Assembly: GCA_963827155.1 (NCBI GenBank)
Contig: CAWGZV010000002.1
Span: 3,616,686 to 3,680,685 of the forward strand
DNA: 64,000 nt
Reading direction: 5' to 3'
Source of the DNA: UTCFX2 sp963827155
Lineage (GTDB): Bacteria > Chloroflexota > Anaerolineae > Anaerolineales > UBA4823
Shown here: in pieces, positions 17,878 through 26,555 of the stretch
Position numbering within the stretch: the first letter of the stretch is position 1
Layout of the letters: the number at the start of each line of letters is the position of its first letter
The notes under the pieces: model-generated
Database searches by the model: none
The model's input: only the letters and a program-made list of their open reading frames with translations
Told to the model about the DNA's origin: nothing
Position numbers and translations under genes: made by a program

Positions 17878-18693
17878 TCATTCGCCACGCCCCCGGATGT
17901 AGGCACTCACATCCAGGTTGTATGCTAGCTCTTCCACCGCAAAGAACGCCCACGGTTTTCCCTGGTCCAGCCAGGTTGCGGAACCGACTGCGCCGATCTT
18001 TGTCCCTGGGATGAAAACGCCCGGTTCGTTGCGCGTGATCCAAAGGATTTTTGATTTTCCCTCGCCAGCTTCCCGATAACGCATGGCCTCCAGCATGTCT
18101 ACAAATCCGATTTGTGGGTTGAAGCGCACCACGAAGCTTTCCTCACCGTCTTCGAAAGGAACGGTCAGGCAGGCGGTGTGCGCGTCCACCGGCTGCCAGC
18201 GCACACGCGGGTCGGTGATCCACAGCGCCGGGAACCAGCCGCCCTCAGCCCATAAAGCCAGGTTTGCGCCCTGATTGGTGTTGGGATCGTCGTGGTAGTT
18301 GCCCATCGGGCTCTCGAAAAAGCTCTTGCCATCCAGGATGCCTTCATTGACTTTCAGGAAAGGCATACCAAAGAAAGTAGCTTCGATGTAATGACGGTAA
18401 TCTTTCCCTGCGTTATGGATGAAAACAAAGCGCGCCGGCAGCCAGATGCCAAACGGGCGAATCTTGCCATGCCCTGTGATGACCACCGTTTCGATCACCG
18501 GAATCTGATCGCCGTAGATCGCCCGGTAGAAACGCTCCACCGGCGCTGGCAGTCCCTGTGGCAGCGGAACGGTTTTGATTACCGCTTGCGGCAGTGTTGC
18601 CAGAGCAAAGGGTTTGGGTATTACCCGCAATCCCAGCCAGACGATGACGAACAGGAGGATCATGATAGAAAAAACAACAAGTATCGGATTCAT
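17878..18693 (-). CDS. DUF6544-like protein with N-terminal membrane helix
   Basis: The 271-residue protein has a strong N-terminal helix (residues 3-22), then GLPAPVERFYRAIYGDQIP, GHGKIRPFGIWLPARF and a beta-rich domain ending in WITRNEPGVF. This pattern resembles DUF6544 (related to DUF6920), of unknown function. The name is from memory and not certain. It lies 14 bases upstream of the isoprenoid-synthase-like gene in the same operon. Confidence 0.55.
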   Translation of the reverse strand: MNPILVVFSIMILLFVIVWLGLRVIPKPFALATLPQAVIKTVPLPQGLPAPVERFYRAIYGDQIPVIETVVITGHGKIRPFGIWLPARFVFIHNAGKDYRHYIEATFFGMPFLKVNEGILDGKSFFESPMGNYHDDPNTNQGANLALWAEGGWFPALWITDPRVRWQPVDAHTACLTVPFEDGEESFVVRFNPQIGFVDMLEAMRYREAGEGKSKILWITRNEPGVFIPGTKIGAVGSATWLDQGKPWAFFAVEELAYNLDVSAYIRGRGE

Positions 18694-18726
18694 GCAGGTC
18701 TCTCTTCTAAGGGGAGTTTGAGCGTA

Positions 18727-19248
18727 TCAGGCGCTCAGGAGCGGCGACAGCGCTGCCGCCCAGGCACGGATGGCGTTCCAATCACGATGATTCCCCTCTT
18801 TCCATGCGCCAAAGAGCACACTCATGCGAAGCTTCAGACGGTCGCTGAATGATGGGATTTTACCGGTATTCAGCGCCCCGGCGAACAGCCCCTCGCTGAC
18901 CGGCTTGACCAGCGCCTGTACCGGGTTCATCCATGTGGCAACGTGGTTGCGATACTGCTCGCCGTTTTTCATGCTCAGGGTCATGCATACCTGGAAAGCC
19001 GCGAAGGGCTTGCACCTCAGCTCATCCTGGTGCGCCTGCACGAACTGCATTGCTTCCGACAGCCATGCCCCGGCGTTGATGGCGCTGCCAGCTACGACAG
19101 CCTGGTAATCTGAAAGGTCATTGACATCCTTCATCGCCAGGACGTCTACTTGTGCACCGAGTTCAGTCAATGTTTTTCCGATCGCTTCTGCCACCCCGGC
19201 GGTTGAACCGAAACGGCTGGCATAGGTGACAAGAATTTTGTCGCTCAT
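18727..19248 (-). CDS. Flavodoxin domain protein (HemG-like)
   Basis: The 173-residue protein starts MSDKILVTYASRFGSTAGVA, a flavodoxin FMN phosphate loop (T-ASRFGST), followed by YQAVVAGSAINAGAWLSEAM. This resembles menaquinone-dependent protoporphyrinogen oxidase (HemG) and related flavodoxins. A haem role is not implied by the neighbours. The start overlaps the stop of the membrane gene at 19245 by four bases (ATGA). Confidence 0.8.
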   Translation of the reverse strand: MSDKILVTYASRFGSTAGVAEAIGKTLTELGAQVDVLAMKDVNDLSDYQAVVAGSAINAGAWLSEAMQFVQAHQDELRCKPFAAFQVCMTLSMKNGEQYRNHVATWMNPVQALVKPVSEGLFAGALNTGKIPSFSDRLKLRMSVLFGAWKEGNHRDWNAIRAWAAALSPLLSA

Positions 19249-19985
19249 TTGTTTTTTGCCTCTAACTGCTTTTTAAATACGACACCCAAAAGGATGCCGT
19301 TGACGATCAATACCAGCCAGTCAATCGAGATGATTGTGACCTCAAAACGATCCTGGCGGTCCAACCCGTAAATGGCAGAAAATATAGCCAGGGCAACGAA
19401 TGCCAGCACAAAGCCACCGATAAATATCCACCGCACGGAATTTTCTAGGCGGTTACTGTTGGAAAACACTGGGGCGATGAACACAAACGAGAGACTCATT
19501 AGCAGGTACCCCAGCTCTTCCAGGACAATGAATATTCCATGGGCATTGTACTGAGTAAGCAGCGTGATCCCTTCCGTTTCCCCGTTCATCAGGCTGACCG
19601 GGACTACAGAAAACTGGATGAAATAGTCACCGATTAAGATCAGCGCTGACATGAGGGCAAAGGACAGCCCGATTTGACCGAATATCTTCTTAGATGGGGC
19701 AGCGTAAACATGAATGGAAACCACCCAGATTACGTAAAGCAGCATCAAGACGATTGCAGGAATCATCCATAAATAATCTTTCGGGAACTGCGCGACCGTA
19801 TTCAAGTATGGATACTCAATGCACCCGTCTCGGCAGTTAGCGCCGGAGATAGGGATCGCCGTGATGGCAAAACCGAAAGTAACAATGGTAATAAGCGCAG
19901 TCAAGACAGAGGAATACAAACCAACCCGATTTGAAGTCTTAGTCGGAAATTCAGCGCCTGCCAGGGAATGATCTTTGGCTATCAT
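19245..19985 (-). CDS. Six-helix membrane protein, unknown function
   Basis: I chose the start at 19985 (MIAKDHSLAGAEFPTKTSNR). The longer frame to 20201 would run far into the upstream gene, and AAGAGAGA precedes 19985. The 246-residue protein has about six hydrophobic segments, including AIVLMLLYVIWVVSIHVY and LVLIVNGILLGVVF near the end. A CRDGC pair lies in an external loop. The pattern resembles DUF4386-like proteins but is not diagnostic. It overlaps both neighbours by four bases. Confidence 0.6.
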   Translation of the reverse strand: MIAKDHSLAGAEFPTKTSNRVGLYSSVLTALITIVTFGFAITAIPISGANCRDGCIEYPYLNTVAQFPKDYLWMIPAIVLMLLYVIWVVSIHVYAAPSKKIFGQIGLSFALMSALILIGDYFIQFSVVPVSLMNGETEGITLLTQYNAHGIFIVLEELGYLLMSLSFVFIAPVFSNSNRLENSVRWIFIGGFVLAFVALAIFSAIYGLDRQDRFEVTIISIDWLVLIVNGILLGVVFKKQLEAKNK

Positions 19986-20815
19986 AGTTCTCTCTTTTCT
20001 AACGGTTCGTTTACAGTGGATTTCATTTTTCCAAACAGTAGCGCGCCAGCCACAAGGCCAAGCACGATTAAAGTTCCCCATAAGGGCAGCTCGGATGTCT
20101 CTGTAAGCCCTGCGCTCATGATTAGAACACTGTTCACACCTAAGACAAGCGTGTACAGCGGGCTTTTGACGCTGAGAATGTCGGCGATGACGTAGCCCCA
20201 TGGTTTACGCTTGATCAGCCATCCTGCCCCCACCACCAACCAGGGGATGAGCAGTGTCAAATCCAGGGCAAAGACCACGTTGGTGGGATGTTCGTTGATT
20301 GTGATAATCGCGGGCAGTTGCCCAGTGGCGATGAACGCCATCGATTGCGCCACGTAGATCAGGCTCAACCCGGCTGCCACGAGCAGGAAGTAACCGCAAA
20401 TCCGTTTGATCGGCGTGCGAGCACTGAATTGTTGATGAATTTCTTCCACGTCAAGATTGACCAGCCCGAAGATCAGGGCAAAGATCGACAGCCCAAATAA
20501 GGAAGCATAGATCAGAAAGAAGGCGTTGAAAGCTGCCCGAACAGGTAGAAGGCGTAGTTGTACAGCATGTAGTCTAATGCCCCAGCCAGATGAGCTGGGC
20601 CCTAAGCGAGCCGCGCCGTGAAAACAGCATTGCAGCAGCCAGGAAGGGGATTGCTCGGAACAGGGTGATCGCATCATTGCCTAGCCAGGTTGTGGTCACT
20701 TCGGCAATATCGCGGTACAGGTCTTCGAGCAGCAGCCCCCCTCTGAAGCGATCAGCGCCTGCCCGACAATGACGACGGAAAGGTAAACGATAATTTTGGA
20801 AGGGGTTAATATCAA
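19982..20815 (-). pseudogene. Membrane protein gene with three frameshifts (TetR operon)
   Basis: The readable frame from 20677 loses sense at its N-terminus. Reading other frames upstream restores a membrane protein that starts at a TTG at 20815 (LILTPSKIIVYLSVVIVGQA). It continues LLLEDLYRDIAEVTTTWLG, ITLFRAIPFLAAAMLFSRRG, then YMLYNYAFYLFG and FNAFFLIYASLFGLS. The shifts fall at a six-G run (near 20737), a four-G run (near 20580) and GGG (near 20538), each fitting a one-base homopolymer error. The product would have about 275 residues and seven helices. Family unknown. The start lies directly after the CPBP stop. Confidence 0.6.
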
Positions 20816-20816
20816 C

Positions 20817-21623
20817 TTAAATAACTCCTGGATTAGTTGATTGAATGGTTTGGTTCCGATGGGATGATTGTTTGAGATAGTAACGCTGCGCAGACCAGAC
20901 CAGCGAAAGCATCACGAGTAATACCTCGGCAAACCCCAATGCGGCAAGCAATGGCAGAGCCAAGCCATCTTCGATCAAGGTGACCAGTTGTCCCATCGGC
21001 TGGAAGACCGGCCAAAGGATGAAGATATTCTTCGTCAGGCGGAAAACGACTGAAAAAAGGATGCCGATAAAGAACAAGAAAGTGATCTCACTGGCGGGCA
21101 TGGCATATCCGATGTGATATACGGCGTACAGAGCAGAACCGAGCAGGATGGCGGGGATGATCCCAAACGCATCCTCCAGCCGCAGAAGCACCCAGCCGCG
21201 CCAGAAGATCGCTTCAAAGAAGCCGATCGCCAGCGCCAGTCCAATAAGAGGAATCAGTTCATTGGTCGAAGGGAGCGGGACTCTGGCCAGGGTGACCGAA
21301 TACAGCAGCACGCTGAACACAGCCTGGAGCGCCAGGCTGGGGATGAGCTTCTGCGTTGTTAATCCCAGGTCTGCGATCGAGCGTTGGCGTTTGACCACCG
21401 TCCAGTACAGGGGGAAACCGACTCCGAAGATCGTGGCGCACAGGAGGGCATAGAGCAAGAAATAAGCAAAGCCACCCCATTCCGAAGGACCTATGATCAC
21501 GGTCGCTGTATAGAGCGCGCCTGTGACCAGCAGCCAGGAAACAGCCACTGCCAGTAGATCCTTGCCGGGGTTCCAGCGAACGGTAAAAATGTGTTGAATT
21601 GCTGATACGACAGTCTGGTTCAT
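20817..21623 (-). CDS. CPBP family intramembrane protease-like protein
   Basis: The 268-residue polytopic protein carries GFFEAIFWRGWVLLRLEDAF and YAVYHIGY, corresponding to CPBP (Abi) motifs 1 and 2. Motif 1 is normally EExxxR; here the second Glu is Ala (FEAIFWR), so protease activity is doubtful. Other helices look normal. It lies second in the TetR-led operon. Confidence 0.7.
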   Translation of the reverse strand: MNQTVVSAIQHIFTVRWNPGKDLLAVAVSWLLVTGALYTATVIIGPSEWGGFAYFLLYALLCATIFGVGFPLYWTVVKRQRSIADLGLTTQKLIPSLALQAVFSVLLYSVTLARVPLPSTNELIPLIGLALAIGFFEAIFWRGWVLLRLEDAFGIIPAILLGSALYAVYHIGYAMPASEITFLFFIGILFSVVFRLTKNIFILWPVFQPMGQLVTLIEDGLALPLLAALGFAEVLLVMLSLVWSAQRYYLKQSSHRNQTIQSTNPGVI

Positions 21624-21765
21624 AATTCGACTCCAAAGTTCGAGGGCTTTGCTTTAGTTACTTGCATTTCTTTCAAATATTTTTTAACGAGTGGTTTAAA
21701 GATATCGCTCAGTCCGTTGTCAGATACCGAGCATCATCTTTCGTTCCATCATAAACCCCACAGGC

Positions 21766-22347
21766 TCAGTCAGCCTCCATACCCGCGGTTTCCTGTAAGG
21801 TACTGTTCAAGTGGTTGGCAACTGAGCGCAACGGGTTTGTGGTGCGGTGAACCCTGCTTAGAATAATCCCGCCTTCCAGGCTTGCCAGGGTCAAGCGAGC
21901 CCGTTCGGCTGCTTGAGAGTCGGACAGGCCGCAACACAGCAGCTTTTCCTGCAATACAGCTTCGATCTGAGCATACACCTCCTGGCAGGCCTGGCTGATG
22001 CGCTCGCTTGCCCCGGCAGCTTCCACCGCAACAATCGTCAACGGATTGCCAGCGGTGAATTGCTTTTCCTCCAACTTGCCTGCCAGGCGCATGATGTATT
22101 CATAAAGCGCCTGCACCGGGTTATCGTACCTGGCTAACTCGCCACGCATCCGTTCAATCAAGATTTTGCCCGCATACGATACAGCCTCACTGACAATCTG
22201 CTCTTTGCCATCCGGAAAATAATAGTAAAGAGAACCCTTGGGCGCACCACTCTCTTTTACAATCTCGTCTAAGGAAGTTGCCGGATAACCTTGTTTTTCG
22301 AGCAAGGTGCAGGCAGCCTGAATAATTAGGTCGCGGGTACTCGGCAT
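21766..22347 (-). CDS. TetR family transcriptional regulator
   Basis: The 193-residue protein begins MPSTRDLIIQAACTLLEKQG and has the TetR helix-turn-helix TSLDEIVKESGAPKGSLYYY. The C-terminal half resembles the LmrA/YxaF-like ligand domain (GNPLTIVAVEAA, LASLEGGIILSRV). It is the first gene of the operon reaching to 15846. AGAGGAG precedes the start. The promoter at 22380-22408 carries a possible operator, so autoregulation of the whole operon is likely. Confidence 0.88.
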   Translation of the reverse strand: MPSTRDLIIQAACTLLEKQGYPATSLDEIVKESGAPKGSLYYYFPDGKEQIVSEAVSYAGKILIERMRGELARYDNPVQALYEYIMRLAGKLEEKQFTAGNPLTIVAVEAAGASERISQACQEVYAQIEAVLQEKLLCCGLSDSQAAERARLTLASLEGGIILSRVHRTTNPLRSVANHLNSTLQETAGMEAD

Positions 22348-22379
22348 TAGATACTCCTCTAGGAATTTAAACTTGGCGG

Positions 22380-22408
22380 ATTATAATGACTAGTCGATAT
22401 AGAGTCAA
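22380..22408 (-). promoter_or_regulatory. Sigma70-type promoter of the TetR-led operon with overlapping inverted repeat
   Basis: On the minus strand TTGACT (22408-22403) and TATAAT (22385-22380) are separated by exactly 17 bases, 33 bases before the TetR start. TGACT...AGTCA arms span the -35 box and spacer (21 bp in all), and a GACTAGTC palindrome lies inside. This suits a TetR-type operator blocking the promoter. Confidence 0.7.
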
Positions 22409-22511
22409 TCCTCATATGCATTATTTTGACATAGGAGTACCGTTGTCGAAATCGTTCTGCAGATGTCCCACAATTCATTGACGAGAGCCGAGGAGTATTC
22501 ACTTTAAAAGT

Positions 22512-22541
22512 GAGATCGACCAGCTGGTACTGAGCGATTTC
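22512..22541. repeat. Dispersed hairpin repeat, copy 2
   Basis: GAGATCGACCAG and CTGAGCGATTTC arms around CTGGTA, with more mismatches than the other copies. It is preceded by the GAGGAGTATTC block shared with the copy at 48.7 kb. Confidence 0.65.
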
Positions 22542-22666
22542 CAGCGAATATCTTCAGCACCTTGACAGTCGTTCACCAAGCGTTGCTGCTGGCGAAGATG
22601 CTCAGGAAGTTATACGTCCTTCGGAAAGGGTAAGCCCCCTCTCCACGGTGAGTTAAACCGATGTAC

Positions 22667-22711
22667 ACAAGCCTGTATCCGTCCAAATACTATGGAATGG
22701 TACAGGCTTGT
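22667..22711. repeat. Long inverted repeat upstream of the higB relic
   Basis: ACAAGCCTGTA and TACAGGCTTGT are perfect 11-base arms around 23 bases. A short TTTTG follows on the plus strand. It could be a weak terminator or the old operator of the higBA pair, whose relic begins about 20 bases later. Confidence 0.45.
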
Positions 22712-22730
22712 TTTGTAGTCTTGCACCTGA

Positions 22731-22973
22731 TTCATTCGCTTGCGCTCGACTAGGCTGCCCCAAGACATCCAACAGATCAGCTATCGCAGGCTCCGTATGC
22801 TTAACAACGCTGTCATACTGGACAATATCCGCGTACCTCCAGTAAATCGGCTGGAGAAGCTCAGCAGCGACCGGGCAGGGCAGTACAGCATCCGGATTAA
22901 CGATCAATGACGAATATGCTTCGAATGGAGCGATGGTGATGCCTATAACGTAGAAATCGTGGATTATCTTTAG
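22731..22973 (+). pseudogene. higB: higB toxin relic (RelE/HigB-type), in-frame TGA
   Basis: The frame reads LPQDIQQISYRRLRMLNNA, then NIRVPPVNRLEKLSSDRAGQ and YSIRINDQ, an in-frame TGA at 22908-22910, and RICFEWSDGDAYNVEIVDYL. This matches HigB-type RNase toxins, where the interrupted position is Trp (INDQWRICF), so TGG became TGA. The N-terminal region is degraded with no start. The antitoxin relic follows at 22982, the normal toxin-antitoxin order for higBA. Confidence 0.75.
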
Positions 22974-22981
22974 GAGCAGGT

Positions 22982-23287
22982 ATGTTGAATGAGAAGCTAA
23001 ATCCCGTACATCCTGGGGAAGTATTATTAGAAGAGTTCCTCAAACCAATGGGCTTGAGCTAGAACCGGTTATCGCTGGGAATCGGTGTACATCCCCGGGG
23101 TATCAACGAGATCGTGCTCGGCAAGCGGTGCATCACCGCCGATACCGCCCTGCGGTTGACGCGCTACTTTGGAACCTCTCCTCAGTTTTGGATGGGGTTG
23201 CAAAACGATTATGACCTAGATGTGGCTGCTGATGCCCTCGGCAGCAGGTTGGAAATAGAGGTCCTGCCTATGTCATTCTCCGGATAA
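22982..23287 (+). pseudogene. higA: higA antitoxin relic, in-frame TAG
   Basis: From ATG 22982 the frame reads MLNEKLNPVHPGEVLLEEF, KPMGLS, an in-frame TAG at 23060-23062, NRLSLGIGVHPRGINEIVLG and YFGTSPQFWMGLQNDYDLDV. This is the HigA/VapI helix-turn-helix antitoxin; the stop replaces a conserved Gln (GLSQNRL), CAG to TAG. The remaining frame is open to 23287. With the higB nonsense codon, the pair is dead or recently inactivated. Confidence 0.78.
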
Positions 23288-23567
23288 TTTTAAATTCCGC
23301 CCCTTCCTTACCACCCTTGCCATAAAAATCGCCTTCCACGCATCTCCCCCTAATGCCCAGCAAATGTGGGGAATGCGGATTCCCTATCCACGGTGTAGAT
23401 ATAATTCACTATTAATCACAAGCTTTGTAGAGATGCCGTGAATTTGAACTATTGCTTGCTCAGGCATCATTGAACATGTCATTTTCCGGTTTATTGTGTA
23501 TCTCTTAGAGATGTGACTCTTTATATTAGCTTTCCAAAGGGTCAAGTTTCCGCCTTCGGGAAGCTCA

Positions 23568-24473
23568 TTAATGCCTGATTGGCGGATCAACCACGTTGTC
23601 CATTTTCTCATGAGCTGGTATGCTCCCAAATTGGATGGTGAAATCCATCGTGTAGTGGGTACTGGGGGTATGATCGGCTTTGGTCAGAGTAATGAGATAG
23701 TCGCCAGTCTCAACCAATTTATGCACATTGCCACCGCTAGAACTGCCATTTGCCTGTAAGATTTCGGAAAAAAGCAGCATGCCGCTTGGGCTTGTAAGGG
23801 TGAGGCTGATAGGCACATCATCACTGACGAAATTGACTGTCAATATCTGACCTTCTTTAGCAGCCAACACATATTGCTTTACTGTTAGACCACTTGGCAG
23901 CAAACCGCTGATTTGTGCCGAGTCGGTTTCGTTAGTGAATTCAACTCGCTCGGGCGGTTCTGAAGGCTGCCAGATGTCCTCTAAGGTAAAAGTGATATCG
24001 TAGCGAGTGCCTGCCATATCGAGTGGGGTGGATAGCATCACCAAATAGTCGCCGTCTTCGGGCAGCACAACCCGGACCGCATAGAGGTAGACACCACTGG
24101 CTTGCGGTTCGCCAGACCAGGTATCACCGCCGTAATTGCGCAGGGTGAAATGGATTGGGGCATCATAACCGACTGTCTGGATCTGGATTCTCTGACCGGC
24201 AGAGGCGGCGAGCACATATTTCTTGTATCCACCTTCTGCTAAAACGCCGCTACGCGTGGTGGTCGCGATGCCGGGCTCGAATTCCACGCGTTCGCCAGAT
24301 TCGTCCGGTTGCTCCCTGGTCGTCGGTGTTGTTGTAACTTCAGACGAATTTTGTAGAGCCGTCGCTGTGGTCTCAGGAGCTGTCGTCGTCTTAGCTGGTC
24401 TTTCTGCTGTTGCAGGCGTACAGGCGGACATCACGAGCATAAGACTTATCAGCAATTGCTTGGTAATTTTCAT
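23568..24473 (-). CDS. Lipoprotein with two tandem beta-sandwich (PPC-like) repeats
   Basis: The 301-residue protein has a signal peptide with a lipobox (LVMSAC, Cys about 18), a Thr-rich linker (residues 22-58) and two repeats of about 95 residues. Each repeat begins with RVEF, continues into a VLAA...GQ strand pair (YKKYVLAASAGQRIQIQTVG; VKQYVLAAKEGQILTVNF) and ends with GDYL--L and a YDITF/YTMDF strand. This resembles bacterial pre-peptidase C-type domains. An unusually long hairpin lies 26 bases upstream of its start. Confidence 0.7.
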   Translation of the reverse strand: MKITKQLLISLMLVMSACTPATAERPAKTTTAPETTATALQNSSEVTTTPTTREQPDESGERVEFEPGIATTTRSGVLAEGGYKKYVLAASAGQRIQIQTVGYDAPIHFTLRNYGGDTWSGEPQASGVYLYAVRVVLPEDGDYLVMLSTPLDMAGTRYDITFTLEDIWQPSEPPERVEFTNETDSAQISGLLPSGLTVKQYVLAAKEGQILTVNFVSDDVPISLTLTSPSGMLLFSEILQANGSSSGGNVHKLVETGDYLITLTKADHTPSTHYTMDFTIQFGSIPAHEKMDNVVDPPIRH

Positions 24474-24498
24474 GCTGTCATCTTTCTGTTCATGTGAG

Positions 24499-24541
24499 GG
24501 CTATCTATGCGCCAGGGTTCAAACCTGGCGCATAGATAGCC
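24499..24541. other. Perfect 18-bp hairpin upstream of the lipoprotein gene
   Basis: GGCTATCTATGCGCCAGG pairs perfectly with CCTGGCGCATAGATAGCC around GTTCAAA. It lies between the DUF998 gene (stop 24601) and the lipoprotein start (24473), both minus strand. No T-tract follows on the minus strand, so it is not a classical terminator. It could be a 5' mRNA hairpin or a processing/stability element. Confidence 0.7.
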
Positions 24542-24600
24542 AGTTGGGAGCGTTGTTATCTCGTCAAGGCGCCTCCTATAAATTCATTCGCTGATCCGGA

Positions 24601-25248
24601 TCATTGCCTTTCCACCAGGATCACCCCCCGCGCGACTACCATCAGCCAGCCACAATAAGCCAGTACAACGAGCCGGTTAGGCCATCCAATCAGCACACCT
24701 GGGCCGAATTCCCCACCGCTCTGTGAGAGACCAATGAACATCATTATGACCATCAACACAATGCTCACCCATGGCAGGTTTGCCAACCACAGAAGAGATC
24801 GTCGTGCTGATGCCCAGTCCTGGTTGCGGACCAGGCTGATGCTGATGAGAATAGCGGCAATTGGGAGACTCGGGATTCCGATCATAAACGCCAGGCCATG
24901 CAAACTGTGGCTGATGTCGAAAAAGGCTGCCATACCCGTACCAACAGCAGATACGAGCAGGAAACCCAGCCCGATCTTGCCGCCAATCGTGTGGATGTGC
25001 GACTTGACAGCGAAGAACAGCATGACGCAGCTCAACGCCCAGGTCAGGAACATCAAACTTAAGACCCATCCATAATCACCGAGGGCGTATTCGCTCACCA
25101 TTCGCCAGGAAGGATCAAACTCCGGGCTGAGTAAGTGCAGAGCGGTAAGTAAGATCAACGTCGCAGCGCCGGATGCAAAGGACAGGCGCGCTGCCGTAAG
25201 CGATGGCGCTGACCTGGTAGTAGAAGTTGGGGCAACAGCTTTTTCCAT
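24601..25248 (-). CDS. DUF998 family membrane protein
   Basis: The 215-residue protein has about six helices. The region LLSPEFDPSWRMVSEYALGD followed by GWVLSLMFLTWAL is the signature of DUF998. Function unknown. A good ribosome site (AAGGAG) precedes the start. It follows the DUF1801 gene on the same strand with a gap of 86 bases. Confidence 0.8.
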   Translation of the reverse strand: MEKAVAPTSTTRSAPSLTAARLSFASGAATLILLTALHLLSPEFDPSWRMVSEYALGDYGWVLSLMFLTWALSCVMLFFAVKSHIHTIGGKIGLGFLLVSAVGTGMAAFFDISHSLHGLAFMIGIPSLPIAAILISISLVRNQDWASARRSLLWLANLPWVSIVLMVIMMFIGLSQSGGEFGPGVLIGWPNRLVVLAYCGWLMVVARGVILVERQ

Positions 25249-25334
25249 GATTTTCTCCTTTACCGATTAAAAGGTTCGTTGGATTGAGGTGGCAGGTGGA
25301 GCGCATAGATCGAACTACCACACCGTACACCTAA

Positions 25335-25706
25335 CTATTCAGAAGAGTTATAAGCAGCTGCGGCGCTTATCAGCTCTTTTAAAGCGGACTCGTCGATAAC
25401 GTCGCCTTCGCGAAACTTGATGTAACGCATGGCCTTGCTTTCGAGGCCGGCGTTAAAGAGATGATGCGGGTCTTCCAGGGAAGCTCCCTGGAAGAAGGTA
25501 AGCTGTACCCATCCCCTGGCTTTGGTTGTCTCAGCAACCAATCCCAAGACCAATCCATTCTTAGACCAGGCCGGATTGTTCCACTTCCACTCTTCCCGAA
25601 GGTCTGGAGCGACCTCCAGGATCAGATTGCGCAATTGGGTGAATAATTGGCCGCGCCAGCTCTCCAGTTCTGCAATTCGTTCGTCGATCAATACAGATGT
25701 GTCCAT
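25335..25706 (-). CDS. DUF1801 family protein
   Basis: The 123-residue protein contains VAPDLREEWKWNNPAWSKNG and LTFFQGASLEDPHHLFNAG, both typical of DUF1801 (YdhG-like) proteins of unknown function. GGAGG lies upstream of the ATG. The length fits the family. Confidence 0.85.
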   Translation of the reverse strand: MDTSVLIDERIAELESWRGQLFTQLRNLILEVAPDLREEWKWNNPAWSKNGLVLGLVAETTKARGWVQLTFFQGASLEDPHHLFNAGLESKAMRYIKFREGDVIDESALKELISAAAAYNSSE

Positions 25707-25730
25707 TAGCGTTTACCTCCAATTCCGATC

Positions 25731-26555
25731 CTAAATTTGTGAACGTCTGGAAATTCCATGCGTAAATCTTCCGAGGAAGAAGTCCTCTAGCACAGGTGCG
25801 AGCACTTGCGGTTCTACATCATGAGTCTGACCTTCTAAGATGAGCGCATGCCCGTCGGGAAGTGCTCCAGCCAGCGCTTGGGCCGTGAAGCGCATAAACG
25901 GGAAACTTGACTCGCCGGCGATCACGAGCGTTGGCGCTATGACGGAAGCTGCCTGCTCAATCGGTAGTGAAAAATCACCCATAATGGCAGCGTCATATAC
26001 CAGTGTGTGTGCCATGGCTTCCTGGGCGGGCCACCAGGGAGAATTGCGCGCTTGTGAGGCAAATTCCACAGGAAGGCCGACCACTTGTGTCATAAAGTAC
26101 TCCACCGCGTCGCCTCGCCTGCCTGCGGCGATCATCTCGTTGTAGCGCGACGTCAGATCTGCCGGTGGTCGAGGCTGGCTGTCATCGACAATGAATGGCG
26201 GCTCAAACAACGCCAGCTTTTTGATCGGGAGACCCCTAGCCGCTGCCTGCAAAGCCAGGGCTGCGCCGGAGGAGAAGCCAACAACAAAGGCGTCCCCTCC
26301 GGCTTCGTCGATGAGGGCTTCGATATCTTCGATTTCACGTGTGACGGCATATGGGGCTGTATCTCCGCTATCACCTCGTCCCCGGCGATCGTAGTTGAAC
26401 ACAGTGAAGTTCTTCGCCAGGAGAGCTGCCAGTGGAGAATTCTCCGACCGGTCCGTGGAAGCGCCACCCACCAGAATAATTGCTGGTCCGTTGCCCAACC
26501 GGTCGAATGCGATCGAAATGCCGTCTCGTGAAGTTATTTTCCTCATCTTTTTCAC
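25731..26555 (-). CDS. Alpha/beta hydrolase
   Basis: The 274-residue protein starts at a GTG at 26555, overlapping the upstream hydrolase stop by four bases (GTGA). It has ITSRDGISIAFDRLGNGPAI, NYDRRGRGDSGDTAPY, the nucleophile elbow VVGFSSGAALALQAAARG and a C-terminal EGQTHDV histidine. This is a small soluble hydrolase of the haloperoxidase/esterase type; substrate unknown. Confidence 0.85.
   Translation of the reverse strand: MKKMRKITSRDGISIAFDRLGNGPAIILVGGASTDRSENSPLAALLAKNFTVFNYDRRGRGDSGDTAPYAVTREIEDIEALIDEAGGDAFVVGFSSGAALALQAAARGLPIKKLALFEPPFIVDDSQPRPPADLTSRYNEMIAAGRRGDAVEYFMTQVVGLPVEFASQARNSPWWPAQEAMAHTLVYDAAIMGDFSLPIEQAASVIAPTLVIAGESSFPFMRFTAQALAGALPDGHALILEGQTHDVEPQVLAPVLEDFFLGRFTHGISRRSQI

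Noticed and set aside
22908..23062. Recoded TGA (Trp) or readthrough TAG in the higBA genes
   Set aside because: Intact genes throughout the window use TGG for Trp and end at TGA and TAG normally. HigB also lacks a usable N-terminus, so simple inactivation is more likely.
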